A stretch of 64,000 bases of DNA from Flaviflagellibacter rhizophilus. GTDB lineage: Bacteria > Pseudomonadota > Alphaproteobacteria > Rhizobiales > Methylopilaceae. Shown here piece after piece: positions 39,827-49,601 of the stretch. Position 1 is the first letter of the stretch; every line of letters begins with the position of its first letter. The DNA lies in assembly GCF_033898525.1 (NCBI RefSeq), contig NZ_JAXAFJ010000005.1, forward strand, positions 124,001 through 188,000, given 5' to 3'. The notes beneath the pieces are model-generated. The model had not been told where the DNA came from. It was given only the letters and a program-made list of their open reading frames with translations, and made no database searches. Both the position numbers and the translations under genes were made by a program.

Positions 39827-42016
39827 ATGTTGCTGAGAATTTTCCTCGCCCTGACTTGGTTGGTGTGCGCGGCGGCAGTGATTTTCCTCATCACGCTGCC
39901 CATCAGCCTGCAATCCCATCTGATCGCCGGCACCTTCGTCGTCGCCATCATGATCGTGCTGAAGGCGGTCGGCGCGGGCGGCGTGTGGCGCATCATCTCC
40001 CTTTGCCTGGGCACCGCCATCGTGCTGCGCTACGCCTACTGGCGTACGACGAGCACCCTGCCGCCCATCAACGAGCTGGAAGACTTCATTCCCGGCCTGC
40101 TGCTCTACCTAGCCGAGATGTACAGCGTGTTCATGCTGTTCCTGTCGCTGTTCGTGGTGGCACGCCCGCTGAAGGAAGGGCAGGTGGCTCCGCCGACCAA
40201 GACCTTCCCGATGGTCGATGTTTTCGTGCCGACCTACAACGAGGAAGCCAGCCTGCTGACCTCGACGCTCGCCGCGGCGCAGGCCATGGACTATCCCAAG
40301 GACCGCTTCAACGTATGGCTGCTGGACGACGGCGGCTCCGACCAGAAGTGCAATTCGAACAATGCCGAGGAAAGCGAGGCGGCACGCGAGCGCCGTGCCG
40401 AGCTTCAGGCTCTCTGCGAAAACATGGGTGCGCGCTATCTGACCCGCGCCCGCAACGTTCATGCCAAGGCCGGCAATCTTAACAACGGGCTCGAGAACTC
40501 GACCGGTGAACTGGTGGCGGTGTTCGACGCCGACCATGCTCCGGCACGCGACTTCCTGAAGGCGACCGTCGGCTATTTCGAGCACGACCCCAAGCTCTTC
40601 CTCGTCCAGACGCCGCACTTCTTCATCAATCCCGACCCGGTGGAGCGTAATTTGCGCACCTTCCAGGTGATGCCGTCCGAGAACGAGATGTTCTACGGCA
40701 TCATCCAGCGTGGCCTGGACAAGTGGAACGCCGCGTTCTTCTGCGGGTCGGCGGCGGTGCTAAGCCGCGAATGCCTGAAGGTCACGAACGGCTTCAGCGG
40801 CGTCTCCATCACCGAGGACTGCGAGACCGCGCTGGAACTGCATTCGCGCGGCTACAACAGCATCTATGTCGACCGCCCGCTGATCGCGGGCCTGCAGCCT
40901 GCCACCTTCGCCAGCTTCATCGGCCAGCGCACCCGGTGGGCGCAGGGCATGATGCAGATCAACATGTTCCGCTTCCCGCCCCTGAAGCGTGGCCTGACGA
41001 TCGCGCAGCGGCTTTGCTACATGTCCAGCACGATGTTCTGGCTGTTTCCCATCGCCCGGATGATCTTCCTCGTCGCGCCGTTCTTCTATCTGTTCTTCGG
41101 GCTGGAGATCTTCACCGCGTCGGGGCCTGAATTCATGGCCTATACGTGGACCTACATCCTCGTGAACCTGATGATGCAGAACTACCTCTACGGGTACTTC
41201 CGCTGGCCATGGATTTCCGAGCTCTACGAGTTCATCCAGTCAGTCTACCTGTTCCCCGCGCTGATCTCGGTGATGCTCAATCCTCGTCGCCCCACCTTCA
41301 AGGTGACCTCGAAGAACGAGGATCTCCAGACGGCGCACATCTCTGAACTCGGCCGGCCCTTCTACATCATCTTCGCACTGCTGCTGGTCGGTGTCGGCGT
41401 CACCATCTGGCGCGTGATCGCGCATCCCTACGAGGCGGACGTCACGCTCGTCGTCGGTGCGTGGAACATCCTCAATCTCATCATGGCGGGCTGCGCGCTG
41501 GGCGTTGTGTCCGAGCGCACCGACCCCAGGCACAGCCACCGCGTCAACGTGCAGCGCCGCGCGGAATTCCTGTTCGGCGATCAGGTGGTGCCCGCCACCA
41601 TCGAGGACGTGTCCTATGGCGGCGCAAAGATCCGCTTCGGCAGCGCCAAGCGCCTGCAGGGGCTTGCCTCGGGCGCCATCGCCACCATCCGCTTCCAGCC
41701 TCATGGGCAGGAGGAGATGAAGGAGCTTCCGCTGCGGGTGCGCACCATGACGCACGAGGACGGCGTGTTCCTGGGCACGCAGTTCATGCCGGGAACGGCC
41801 GAGCATCACCGCCTCATCGCAGACCTGATCTTCGCGAACTCCGACCAGTGGACGCAGTTCCAGCGCTCGCGGCGCCGCAATCCGGGCATCCTTCGGGGCA
41901 CGTTCTGGTTCCTCGGCACGGCGTTCTGGCAGACCGGTCGCGGGCTCGTTTATCTGGTCCGTGCCATGCGGCCCCGGCATGCGGAAGCCGGCGCCACGGC
42001 CAGTTCGGGGCACTGA
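39827..42016 (+). CDS. bcsA: Cellulose synthase catalytic subunit
   Basis: 729 residues from ATG 39827. An inner-membrane family 2 glycosyltransferase that polymerises UDP-glucose. Catalytic motifs are all present: VPTYNEE, LLDDGGSD, VFDADHAP (DxD), ITEDCETALELHSRGY (TED) and QRTRWAQGM (QxxRW). Several membrane helices flank the catalytic domain. A C-terminal PilZ domain (about 560-670), with the Arg-rich HSHRVNVQRRAEF and DVSYGGAKIRF, binds cyclic di-GMP, so activity should depend on that messenger. It overlaps nothing; bcsB starts one base after its stop. Confidence 0.97.
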   Translation: MLLRIFLALTWLVCAAAVIFLITLPISLQSHLIAGTFVVAIMIVLKAVGAGGVWRIISLCLGTAIVLRYAYWRTTSTLPPINELEDFIPGLLLYLAEMYSVFMLFLSLFVVARPLKEGQVAPPTKTFPMVDVFVPTYNEEASLLTSTLAAAQAMDYPKDRFNVWLLDDGGSDQKCNSNNAEESEAARERRAELQALCENMGARYLTRARNVHAKAGNLNNGLENSTGELVAVFDADHAPARDFLKATVGYFEHDPKLFLVQTPHFFINPDPVERNLRTFQVMPSENEMFYGIIQRGLDKWNAAFFCGSAAVLSRECLKVTNGFSGVSITEDCETALELHSRGYNSIYVDRPLIAGLQPATFASFIGQRTRWAQGMMQINMFRFPPLKRGLTIAQRLCYMSSTMFWLFPIARMIFLVAPFFYLFFGLEIFTASGPEFMAYTWTYILVNLMMQNYLYGYFRWPWISELYEFIQSVYLFPALISVMLNPRRPTFKVTSKNEDLQTAHISELGRPFYIIFALLLVGVGVTIWRVIAHPYEADVTLVVGAWNILNLIMAGCALGVVSERTDPRHSHRVNVQRRAEFLFGDQVVPATIEDVSYGGAKIRFGSAKRLQGLASGAIATIRFQPHGQEEMKELPLRVRTMTHEDGVFLGTQFMPGTAEHHRLIADLIFANSDQWTQFQRSRRRNPGILRGTFWFLGTAFWQTGRGLVYLVRAMRPRHAEAGATASSGH

Positions 42017-42017
42017 C

Positions 42018-44462
42018 ATGCTGCGTGGCTACCTTCTCGCCATCGCCCTTGCGGCACTTGCCACAGGCCCTGCCGCTGCGCAGAGCGGCGGCAATGTGGC
42101 GCCGTTCGACATCGGTGGAACGGGTGTCCGCCCCGCACCGCGCGAGCCCGAACCGGCTCTGCAACCCGAGCCTCAGGCGCCGGTGGCACCAGAAGCCGCC
42201 CAGCCGGCGGCAGCCCAGATCAGCCGGTATCTCGTTCCGTTTCCGACCATGCGTCTGCAGGGTGAGATCGACAACCGTTCATGGGTGCTGCACCTCACCC
42301 GCGACGAGGCGGACGAGAACGCGAGCCTTTCGCTGCGCTACCTGAACTCCGTCATGGTTATGCCCGAGGCGTCCCGCCTGCGGATATTCATCAACGGTAC
42401 CCGGGTGCTCGAGCAGGCGATCTCGTCGTCCAACGAGCCAGGGCGTGCGACCGCGCCGATTCCGGCCGGCGTGCTGCAGGCTGGACCCAACACCATCCGC
42501 GTCCAGGCGGTGATGTACCACCGCACGGATTGCACCACGCAGTCCACATTCGAACTCTGGACTGACGTCCAGCCTGAGGGCACGGGGCTGGTTCTGGGCA
42601 ACCAGAGCGGGGCTCCCCGCATCACCAATCTGGAAGACCTCGCATCCGTCGGCTTCGATGTGGACGGACGAACCACCATACGCGTCCTCGTGCCGTCCAG
42701 CGGGCAGTCGCAGGTCGCGGCGCCCCTGATGCGCCTGTCGCAGGCGGTGGCCCTGCGCGGGCACTTCGCGCATCCGCAGGTGCGGGTCTACGATCGTGCG
42801 TCCGACGTTCCGACCGCCGGGCCGGGCATGCTGACGATCGTCATGGGCACCGGCCCCGATCTGCCGCGCATGCTGGCGCGTCCGCCCGCCGAGGCCTTGG
42901 CACGCGCGTCGGTTGTATTCGCCGAGGATGCCAAGCTAGGCCCCGTGGCGATCGTGGGAGGTCCCACCTGGACGGAGGTGCGGGCGGCCGTGGACAGCGT
43001 CGCCGCAGCCCTCGAACGCCCTGTCTCGGTACCGCGCACGAGCCTCGACACCACGGGCTGGCTGGCACCGGAGCCGCCGTTCATCACAGAACCGCGCAGC
43101 GTGCGGCTGGCGGATCTCGGGGTTCCGACGCAGGAGTTCGCAGGTCGCGTCTTCCGCACCCGTTTCGCCGTCGGCCTGCCGTCGGACTTCTTTGCAAACG
43201 CCTATGGCACCGGCACGCTCTATCTCGACGCCGCCTACGGCGCGAGCGTGCTGCCGGCCAGTCATCTCGATGTCTACGTCAACGGCAATCTGGCCTCGAC
43301 GCTGACGCTTACCGAGCAGGAGGGTCGGATCTACCGGCATTTTCCGCTTGATGTTCCGCTGCGCCATTTCAGGCCGGGCGTGAACCAGATGATGATCGAG
43401 GCCGTGGTGAACACGGCCCAGGACGCCGCGTGTGCGCCCGGCGCCACCATTCCCGGATCCAGCCGCTTCGTGCTTTTCGACACCACGGAATTCGCGGTTC
43501 CCCGTTTCGCCCGTCTCGGCAAGCGGCCGGATCTGGCGGCCACCGCCGGCACCGGATTTCCCTACAATCGTGCTCCGCAGCCGACCGGGCTCATCCTGGG
43601 CCGACAGGACGCCGTGACCTTCTCGGCCGCCGCGACGCTGATGGCGCGCATGGCGCAGGCCGCCGGACGGCCCATCGCGCTCGACACGACGATGTCCCCG
43701 GCCAACGCCACGTCGCGCAACGCCATCTTCGTGGGCGCCGTCGGCCAGATGCCGCCTGGTGTCCTGAACCAGCTGAAGCTCGCCGAGGACATCGCCACCA
43801 GCTGGCGCGCTCCCGACATGCAGCAGGCGGCGTTCACGCCTTCCGACCCTTACGTGAACGCCCTGGAGGCCTATCAGCGTTCCCTCAGCGTTCGAGATCC
43901 TCGCCAGACGAAGGCCACGCCTGAGCCGCGCGATACGGAAGAGGTCTATGACCGCTGGCGCGAGGATCTGTCCGGCGGCGGCGGCATCCGGGGCCAGTAC
44001 CAGGCCTTCCGCGAATGGCTCGAGCGCAAGTTCGACCTGTCCTCGCAATCGCTCAGCATCCTCCCGGCAGAGGAGGCCCTGTTCACGCCGGCGCCGGCAA
44101 CGGCTCTCCTGATGACGCAAGGCGGGAGCCCGGATGGCGCGGGCACCTGGACGCTTGTGTCTGCTCCCACCGGCGACGCGCTTCTCACCTCCGTCTCGGA
44201 TGTCGCGGCTCCGGGCCTCTGGAACACCATCGGCGGACGCGTCAGCACCTATGAGGCCGTGACCGGGCGCGTGCGGGTGCAGGCTCCATCGCGCCTCGAA
44301 TATGTGCAGACCCAGCCGCTGGCGGCGACCAATGCGCGGCTGATCGCGGCGAACTGGCTTTCGGCGAACACCGTCTACTACGCGTCCGGCCTTCTGCTGC
44401 TGTGCACCTTGCTTGGCGCGTACACGTTCAACTTCCTTGGTCGCCTGGGACGGCAATCATGA
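42018..44462 (+). CDS. bcsB: Cellulose synthase periplasmic subunit BcsB
   Basis: 814 residues from ATG 42018 with a signal peptide (LRGYLLAIALAALATGPAAA). Repeated carbohydrate-binding and flavodoxin-like segments follow (RIFINGTRVLEQAI; HLDVYVNGNLASTLTL), and a single C-terminal membrane helix (TVYYASGLLLLCTLLGAYTF) anchors it to BcsA. It guides the nascent glucan through the periplasm. The stop overlaps the bcsZ start in ATGA. Confidence 0.95.
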   Translation: MLRGYLLAIALAALATGPAAAQSGGNVAPFDIGGTGVRPAPREPEPALQPEPQAPVAPEAAQPAAAQISRYLVPFPTMRLQGEIDNRSWVLHLTRDEADENASLSLRYLNSVMVMPEASRLRIFINGTRVLEQAISSSNEPGRATAPIPAGVLQAGPNTIRVQAVMYHRTDCTTQSTFELWTDVQPEGTGLVLGNQSGAPRITNLEDLASVGFDVDGRTTIRVLVPSSGQSQVAAPLMRLSQAVALRGHFAHPQVRVYDRASDVPTAGPGMLTIVMGTGPDLPRMLARPPAEALARASVVFAEDAKLGPVAIVGGPTWTEVRAAVDSVAAALERPVSVPRTSLDTTGWLAPEPPFITEPRSVRLADLGVPTQEFAGRVFRTRFAVGLPSDFFANAYGTGTLYLDAAYGASVLPASHLDVYVNGNLASTLTLTEQEGRIYRHFPLDVPLRHFRPGVNQMMIEAVVNTAQDAACAPGATIPGSSRFVLFDTTEFAVPRFARLGKRPDLAATAGTGFPYNRAPQPTGLILGRQDAVTFSAAATLMARMAQAAGRPIALDTTMSPANATSRNAIFVGAVGQMPPGVLNQLKLAEDIATSWRAPDMQQAAFTPSDPYVNALEAYQRSLSVRDPRQTKATPEPRDTEEVYDRWREDLSGGGGIRGQYQAFREWLERKFDLSSQSLSILPAEEALFTPAPATALLMTQGGSPDGAGTWTLVSAPTGDALLTSVSDVAAPGLWNTIGGRVSTYEAVTGRVRVQAPSRLEYVQTQPLAATNARLIAANWLSANTVYYASGLLLLCTLLGAYTFNFLGRLGRQS

Positions 44463-45529
44463 TCGGTCGTACCTTCAAGACCTGCGCGAAGATCCTTGCG
44501 GCCGGGGTCGCCTGCCTCGTCCTGGGCGTATCGCTTTCCGTGGCGCAGGAAACCAAGATGGTGGGCAGCGTCACCGACGCCGAGTGGGGCGCCTACAAGC
44601 AGAAGTTCGTGCAGCCCAACGGCCGGGTGGTCGATGACGGCAATGGCGGCATCTCGCACACCGAGAGCCAGGGCTATGGAATGCTGCTGGCAGTCGCGGC
44701 AAACGATCCCGCCGGCTTCGAGCAGATCTGGACCTTCACCCGCACGCAAATGCTGCTGCGCGACGACGGGCTGGCCGCGTGGAAGTGGGATCCTAACGCG
44801 AAGCCGCACATCACCGACATCAACAACGCAACGGACGGCGACATTCTGATCGCCTACGCGCTCGGGCTGGCCGGCACGAACTGGAAACAGACGGGGTATA
44901 CCCGCGCCGCGCGAAGCCTCGCCAAGGCGATCTCCACCAGAACCATCGCCGAGCACAACGGCATGTCCATCATGCTGCCGGGCGCATCGGGTTTCGCCAA
45001 GGCGGACCGCGCCGACGGACCGGTGGTCAACCCATCCTACTGGATCTTCGAGGCCTTCGACGAACTGAAGCGGCTCGATCCGGAAACGGACTGGGCCTCC
45101 CTGCAAGCGGGCGGGCTTAAAGTACTCGACATGGCCCGCACCGGGCCGTCCGGCCTTCCACCCGAATGGCTGTCCCTGGCCGGCACTCCGCACCCGGCCG
45201 ACGGATTCCCGGTGCAGTTCAGCTACAACGCCATCAGAATTCCGCTCTACTTGCTGCGCGCCGGGCTTGACGAAGCAGGCCGCCTCGCGCCCTACAAGAA
45301 GGCGTGGGCAAGCGGCATCCCCTCCGTGGTGAACCTGTCGAGCGGCGCGCCAGCGACCCAACTTGGCGAACCTGGCTACAGGATGGTCGCCGCCTCGTTG
45401 TTCTGCGCTTTGGACAAGGCGGCCGTGCCCGCTTCGTTGAAGCAGTTCAGTCCCACCCTCTACTATCCGTCCACCTTGCATCTGCTTGGTCTGTCGCTTG
45501 TTCGGCAAAGGTATTCGACATGCCTGTGA
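44459..45529 (+). CDS. bcsZ: Periplasmic endo-1,4-beta-glucanase, GH8
   Basis: 356 residues with a signal peptide ending near VAQE. GH8 motifs: HTESQGYGMLLAVAANDP carries the catalytic Glu, AWKWDPNAKPHI and NNATDGDILIAYALGLAG carry the acidic partner, and VVNPSYWIFEAFDELKRL is a conserved block. BcsZ trims cellulose during secretion and is needed for efficient synthesis in many species. It overlaps the downstream TPR gene by ten bases. Confidence 0.95.
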   Translation: MIGRTFKTCAKILAAGVACLVLGVSLSVAQETKMVGSVTDAEWGAYKQKFVQPNGRVVDDGNGGISHTESQGYGMLLAVAANDPAGFEQIWTFTRTQMLLRDDGLAAWKWDPNAKPHITDINNATDGDILIAYALGLAGTNWKQTGYTRAARSLAKAISTRTIAEHNGMSIMLPGASGFAKADRADGPVVNPSYWIFEAFDELKRLDPETDWASLQAGGLKVLDMARTGPSGLPPEWLSLAGTPHPADGFPVQFSYNAIRIPLYLLRAGLDEAGRLAPYKKAWASGIPSVVNLSSGAPATQLGEPGYRMVAASLFCALDKAAVPASLKQFSPTLYYPSTLHLLGLSLVRQRYSTCL

Positions 45530-47922
45530 GCCGTATCGCCATAGCCGTCGTGGTGTCCGGCCTTGCCGCAGGATACCTCGTAAGCGGCGGCTCGCCGGAC
45601 GCGCGGGACGTGCAGGACACCCGGCCGGTAGGGTCGGGCAGGGCCGATCCGCTCTACACCGGCAGCCTGCCTCGTGGCCGGGTTCTCATGGCGCAGGCCG
45701 AGGGCGCGTCCGCCGGCGCGGATGCTGCTCCCGGCACAGCCCCGGCTGCGGGGGATGCTCCCAAGCCGGACCTCACCGCGCTGCGGTATTTCTCACGACA
45801 GGGCGACCAGCGCCGCGTCGACGCGGAGATCGCCCGCCTTCGCCTTCTCTATCCCGGTTGGTCTCCGCCCGATAACCTTAACGAGCCCGAACAGGTTGGC
45901 GACCCGGAGCTCGACCGGATGTGGCAGCTGTTCGCGGACGGCAAATACGCCGAAGCGCGCAGCGCGGTCGCAGCCCGCCGCGCGGCCGATCCCAGGTGGA
46001 CGCCGCCTGAAGACCTGACCGCCCGCCTCAACGAGGCCGAAGGGCGCGCCCGTTTGATGAACGCGTCCGACGCCAAGCAGTGGGAGACGGTGCTGCAGGT
46101 TGCGGCCGAGGTGCCGAACCTGTTGACCTGCGCCGACCCTGAATCCCTGTGGCGTGTCGGCGAAGCCTTTGCCAACACCGATCGGGCCGACCGCGCCCGC
46201 GATGCTTTCCAATACGTCCTGAAGAACTGCGACGACGCCGGCGTGCGCCTCGCCACGGTGCAGAAGGCTCTGGCCGTGCTCGACATCGCCCGGGTCGACC
46301 AGCTGCTCACGCTTGAGAGGAAAGGGGCAGACGGCAAGAGCGAGTTCGAGACGGTTCGCGCCGACATCGTGCGCTCGAAGATCGGCCGCGCCGCCGAGAC
46401 CAACCAGACGGCAGCCGCAGCCGATCTTTCCATGCTGGAAAACGTGGCCCGCACCGGCACGTCGGCCGACGATCCGCTGGTGCTCGGCTGGTATTACCTG
46501 CGTCAGAACCACGCCGATCAGGCGCTCACCTGGTTCCAGATGGCGACGAGCCGTGAGGACACGGCGAAATCCGCCGAGGGGCAGGTGCTGGCGCTGAGCG
46601 CTCTCGGCCGAAATCAGGAAGCCGAGCAGGTGGCTTACCCGGCCCGCACCAAGTCCGACGACATGCTGAAGGCCTACCGCATCGTCGCGACGGCGCTGCT
46701 GGCGACAGATCCCGCGCCGCGGCTCGAGGCCGGTGTCCTGGCGCGGACCGCTGACGAGCTGGGACGTGCCCGCGAGGCTTCCGGCGCACAGGCCGTCGGC
46801 TGGTACTCCTACAACACCAACCAGATCGGCACGGCCATCCAGTGGTTCACCACCGCGCTGGGGTGGGATCCGAACGACGAGCCGTCCGCCTACGGGCTGG
46901 CCTTGTCCTACCAGAACCAGAAGGACCGCGCGGGTTTCAACCGGATCCTCCAGCAATGGGGGAGCCGCTCGCAGCGCATAGCCGACCTTGCTGTAGATCC
47001 TCGCCGCCGCCGCTCGGCAGCCCCGCCGGTTGCCATTCCCGCTCCGAAGATCTCGACGGCGCAGATTGCCCCGCCCGCCGTGCGCGACCCGGTTCAAACC
47101 GGCGGCATATCGGGCTCGATATCGCGCGCTTCCGATGCCATTCGCGCCGAGCGTGCGGCCGCCGCGGCCGCCTATACGCCCAGCCGCGTCCAGGCCGCCG
47201 CTTCGGTGCCTGCGCCGCCGCAGCCCATTGCACCCGCGATGGTGCGGGAGACGGTTCGCGAGACCGTGTCCGAACCGGCGCCCCGCGCCCCCCGTGCGAT
47301 GAGCCGGGAAGATCTGGCTTCCAGCATGCTGGACGACTTCTCGGAGCCGGTTCGCGCCCCGCGCGAGGTCACGGTGACCCAGGTCAACCAGCCCGCTGTT
47401 CGTGGCGCGAAAGGCCCCTCGGGCTGTCCGTTGGCAAGGAACCCCACGACCGCCGCCAATCGCGGCTGGTGCCTGATGGAACTGGAACGCCCGATGGAGG
47501 CGATCGCGGCGTTCGACGTCGCGATTCAGACGGGCACTGGACAGGTCAAGGAAGATGCCGCCTACGGAAAGGCCTTGGCCAATCTGCGTGCGGGCCTCAC
47601 GGGCAATGCCGCCGTTGCCGCCACCGAGGCTGCGCAGTCACCGCGCCGTTCGGTCGAGCTCTCGGTTCAGATCCTGACGCAGCGGGCCATCGCGTCCTAC
47701 CGGGACGAGAAATACGCCGAGACCATCATCGCGCTCAACGAACGCTCCCGCTACGTTCCCGAGCAGAACGACCTGATGATGATGAGGGGGTGGGCCTACT
47801 TCAACCTGCGGCGCTACTCGGATGCGCAGCGCATCTTCACGGCTGTCTCCAAGACCGGCGACGCGGCGGGCATGCGTGGACTGGTGGCGATCGGCGAAGT
47901 GACCGGGCGCATCAAGGACTGA
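45520..47922 (+). CDS. BcsC-like TPR protein lacking the outer-membrane barrel
   Basis: 800 residues from ATG 45520. A signal-anchor N-terminus and an Ala/Pro/Gly-rich linker are followed by TPR-like helical repeats (e.g. LFADGKYAEARSAVAARRA; LRQNHADQALTWFQMATS; MELERPMEAIAAFDVAIQT). The family BcsC has about 1,150 residues, with a C-terminal porin barrel exporting cellulose; this protein ends after the repeats, with no beta-barrel signature. An unlinked or different pore would be needed if cellulose is exported. A long low-complexity region (about 485-625) splits the two TPR blocks. Confidence 0.8.
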   Translation: MPVSRIAIAVVVSGLAAGYLVSGGSPDARDVQDTRPVGSGRADPLYTGSLPRGRVLMAQAEGASAGADAAPGTAPAAGDAPKPDLTALRYFSRQGDQRRVDAEIARLRLLYPGWSPPDNLNEPEQVGDPELDRMWQLFADGKYAEARSAVAARRAADPRWTPPEDLTARLNEAEGRARLMNASDAKQWETVLQVAAEVPNLLTCADPESLWRVGEAFANTDRADRARDAFQYVLKNCDDAGVRLATVQKALAVLDIARVDQLLTLERKGADGKSEFETVRADIVRSKIGRAAETNQTAAAADLSMLENVARTGTSADDPLVLGWYYLRQNHADQALTWFQMATSREDTAKSAEGQVLALSALGRNQEAEQVAYPARTKSDDMLKAYRIVATALLATDPAPRLEAGVLARTADELGRAREASGAQAVGWYSYNTNQIGTAIQWFTTALGWDPNDEPSAYGLALSYQNQKDRAGFNRILQQWGSRSQRIADLAVDPRRRRSAAPPVAIPAPKISTAQIAPPAVRDPVQTGGISGSISRASDAIRAERAAAAAAYTPSRVQAAASVPAPPQPIAPAMVRETVRETVSEPAPRAPRAMSREDLASSMLDDFSEPVRAPREVTVTQVNQPAVRGAKGPSGCPLARNPTTAANRGWCLMELERPMEAIAAFDVAIQTGTGQVKEDAAYGKALANLRAGLTGNAAVAATEAAQSPRRSVELSVQILTQRAIASYRDEKYAETIIALNERSRYVPEQNDLMMMRGWAYFNLRRYSDAQRIFTAVSKTGDAAGMRGLVAIGEVTGRIKD

Positions 47923-47943
47923 CGGCCGAAGGCGTACACTCGC

Positions 47944-47968
47944 GGAACCTTGCAATGGCGTGCCGGTT
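47944..47968 (+). promoter_or_regulatory. EcfG-type (general stress) promoter
   Basis: GGAAC (47944-47948), 16 bases, GGTT (47965-47968), the same spacing and -10 as at 36525. It ends 26 bases before the DUF892 gene at 47995. Two independent genes of the same family sharing this arrangement makes chance less likely. Confidence 0.6.
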
Positions 47969-47994
47969 GATCCGGATCGACCGCGAGGCGCGTC

Positions 47995-48507
47995 ATGCTG
48001 GAAGACACGGCACATCGCCTGTTCCTGAACGCGCTTCGCAATGTCCGCGCCATCGAACACGAGGGTCTTGCGCTCATGGGGCACCAGTTCGGGCAACTGG
48101 AGCACCTTCCCGAACAGCGCGCCGCTCTCCAAAGGCACCGTCTGGAAACAGAGGAACAGATCCGGCGCCTCGACGAGATCTTCGCGGGCCTCCATGAGGA
48201 GCCGTCGACGCTGAAGGAAGCCGCGGGCGCCCTTCTGGGCAATCTTGCAGGTTTCAGCCACAAGCTTGCGGACGACGAGATCCTCAAGAACCATCTCGCG
48301 CTAACCGCCTTCGAGAACCTCGAGATTGCCAGCTATCTCGGGCTGATCGTGCTGGCGCGTGCCTCCGGGTTCAACGCCTACCTGCCGCACCTGCAGGCCA
48401 ACCTTGCGGAAGAGCGTGCCATGGCGGCGTGGCTCCACGCCGGGGTGCCGGAGATCACACGAAACGTACTGGCCCGAGCGGCGTTTGGTCAGTCAGCCCG
48501 CGCCTAG
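47995..48507 (+). CDS. Ferritin-like DUF892 (YciE/YciF) protein, second copy
   Basis: 170 residues. LEDTAHRLFLNALRNVRAIE, MGHQFGQLEHLPEQRAALQ and FENLEIASYLGLIVLARA follow the DUF892 four-helix layout, although it is clearly divergent from the copy at 36582 (long first helices with several substitutions at metal positions, e.g. Asn and Ala in FLNALRN). It is preceded by an EcfG-type promoter and followed 19 bases later by an SDR gene, so the two may form a stress operon. Confidence 0.8.
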   Translation: MLEDTAHRLFLNALRNVRAIEHEGLALMGHQFGQLEHLPEQRAALQRHRLETEEQIRRLDEIFAGLHEEPSTLKEAAGALLGNLAGFSHKLADDEILKNHLALTAFENLEIASYLGLIVLARASGFNAYLPHLQANLAEERAMAAWLHAGVPEITRNVLARAAFGQSARA

Positions 48508-48526
48508 CACCCATCAGGAGAATTGC

Positions 48527-49312
48527 ATGACGACGACAACACGCCCCTTCGCGGTGGTGACCGGAGCCTCCTCCGGCATCGGCTACGAACTTGCAAAATG
48601 CTGCGCGCAGGAAGGGTTCGACCTGCTGATCGCAGCCGACCTCCCGGAGATCGAAGATGCGGCCCACACGCTGCGCGGGATGGGCGTGGATGTGCAGGCG
48701 CTGAAGGTGGACCTGGCCTCAACCGAAGGCGTCGACCGCCTGGTCTCTGCGGCCGGTGAGCGTCCCGTGGACTACCTGCTCGCCAATGCGGGTCATGGCC
48801 TCGGCGACGCATTCCTGGACCAGGACTTCGATGCCGTGCGCCACGTCGTCGACACCAACATCACGGGCACCATCTACCTGATCCAGAAGATCGGGCGCGA
48901 CATGCGCAACCGCAACGAGGGCCGCATCCTAATCACCGGCTCCATCGCCGGCTTCATGCCGGGCAGCTTCCAGGCGGTCTACAACGGCACCAAGGCCTTC
49001 ATCGACAGCTTCTCATTCGCCCTGCGTGATGAACTCAAGGACACCGACATCACCGTGACCTGCCTGATGCCGGGGCCGACCGACACCGAGTTCTTTGAAC
49101 GCGCCGAAATGGAAGACACCAGCGTCGGCGCCGGCAAGAAGGACGATCCCGGCATGGTGGCACGCGTGGGCTTCAAGGCCATGATGAACGGCGACGGCGA
49201 CGTGGTGGCCGGATGGAAGAACAAGATCCAAACCACGCTCGCGAACATCACGCCTTCCAGCATCCTGGCCGCGCAGCACCGCAAGATGGCCGAACCCGGG
49301 TCCGCCGAGTAG
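48527..49312 (+). CDS. SDR family NAD(P)-dependent oxidoreductase
   Basis: 261 residues from ATG 48527 with CAGGAG upstream. The Rossmann motif TGASSGIGYELAK, the LANAGHG motif, the catalytic Ser in ITGSIAGFMPG and YNGTK (YxxxK) are intact. Short-chain dehydrogenases of this kind reduce or oxidise alcohols and carbonyls; the substrate is not predictable. It lies downstream of the DUF892 gene and its stress promoter. Confidence 0.92.
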   Translation: MTTTTRPFAVVTGASSGIGYELAKCCAQEGFDLLIAADLPEIEDAAHTLRGMGVDVQALKVDLASTEGVDRLVSAAGERPVDYLLANAGHGLGDAFLDQDFDAVRHVVDTNITGTIYLIQKIGRDMRNRNEGRILITGSIAGFMPGSFQAVYNGTKAFIDSFSFALRDELKDTDITVTCLMPGPTDTEFFERAEMEDTSVGAGKKDDPGMVARVGFKAMMNGDGDVVAGWKNKIQTTLANITPSSILAAQHRKMAEPGSAE

Positions 49313-49316
49313 AACG

Positions 49317-49601
49317 ATGGATCTGGAGTCCTTTGTCGGCCTGTTCGCGGCGGTGGTGACGACCGCCGCGAGCATTCCGCAGGTGGTGAAATGCTGGCGC
49401 ACGCGCTCCAGCGGCGACCTCAGCCTGCGGATGCTCGTCATCCAGATGACCGGGCTGTCGGCGTGGGCGGTCTATGGCGTGCTGAAAGGCGATCTCATCA
49501 TCATCACGTCGAACAGCGTCGGGGTCGCGCTGTTCGCGACCCTCGCCGTCTTCAAGCTCACCTTCAAGGAGAAGACGGCACAGGCGCAGCCTGCTCAGTA
49601 G
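49317..49601 (+). CDS. SemiSWEET / PQ-loop sugar transporter family protein
   Basis: 94 residues with three membrane helices. IPQVVKCWRTRSSGDLSLRM carries the PQ motif of SemiSWEETs, and WAVYGVLKGDLIIITSNSVG with the conserved Asn is the second repeat signature. Two subunits form a facilitator for sugars in characterised members. It begins four bases after the SDR stop and converges on slyX, overlapping by seven bases. Confidence 0.88.
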   Translation: MDLESFVGLFAAVVTTAASIPQVVKCWRTRSSGDLSLRMLVIQMTGLSAWAVYGVLKGDLIIITSNSVGVALFATLAVFKLTFKEKTAQAQPAQ

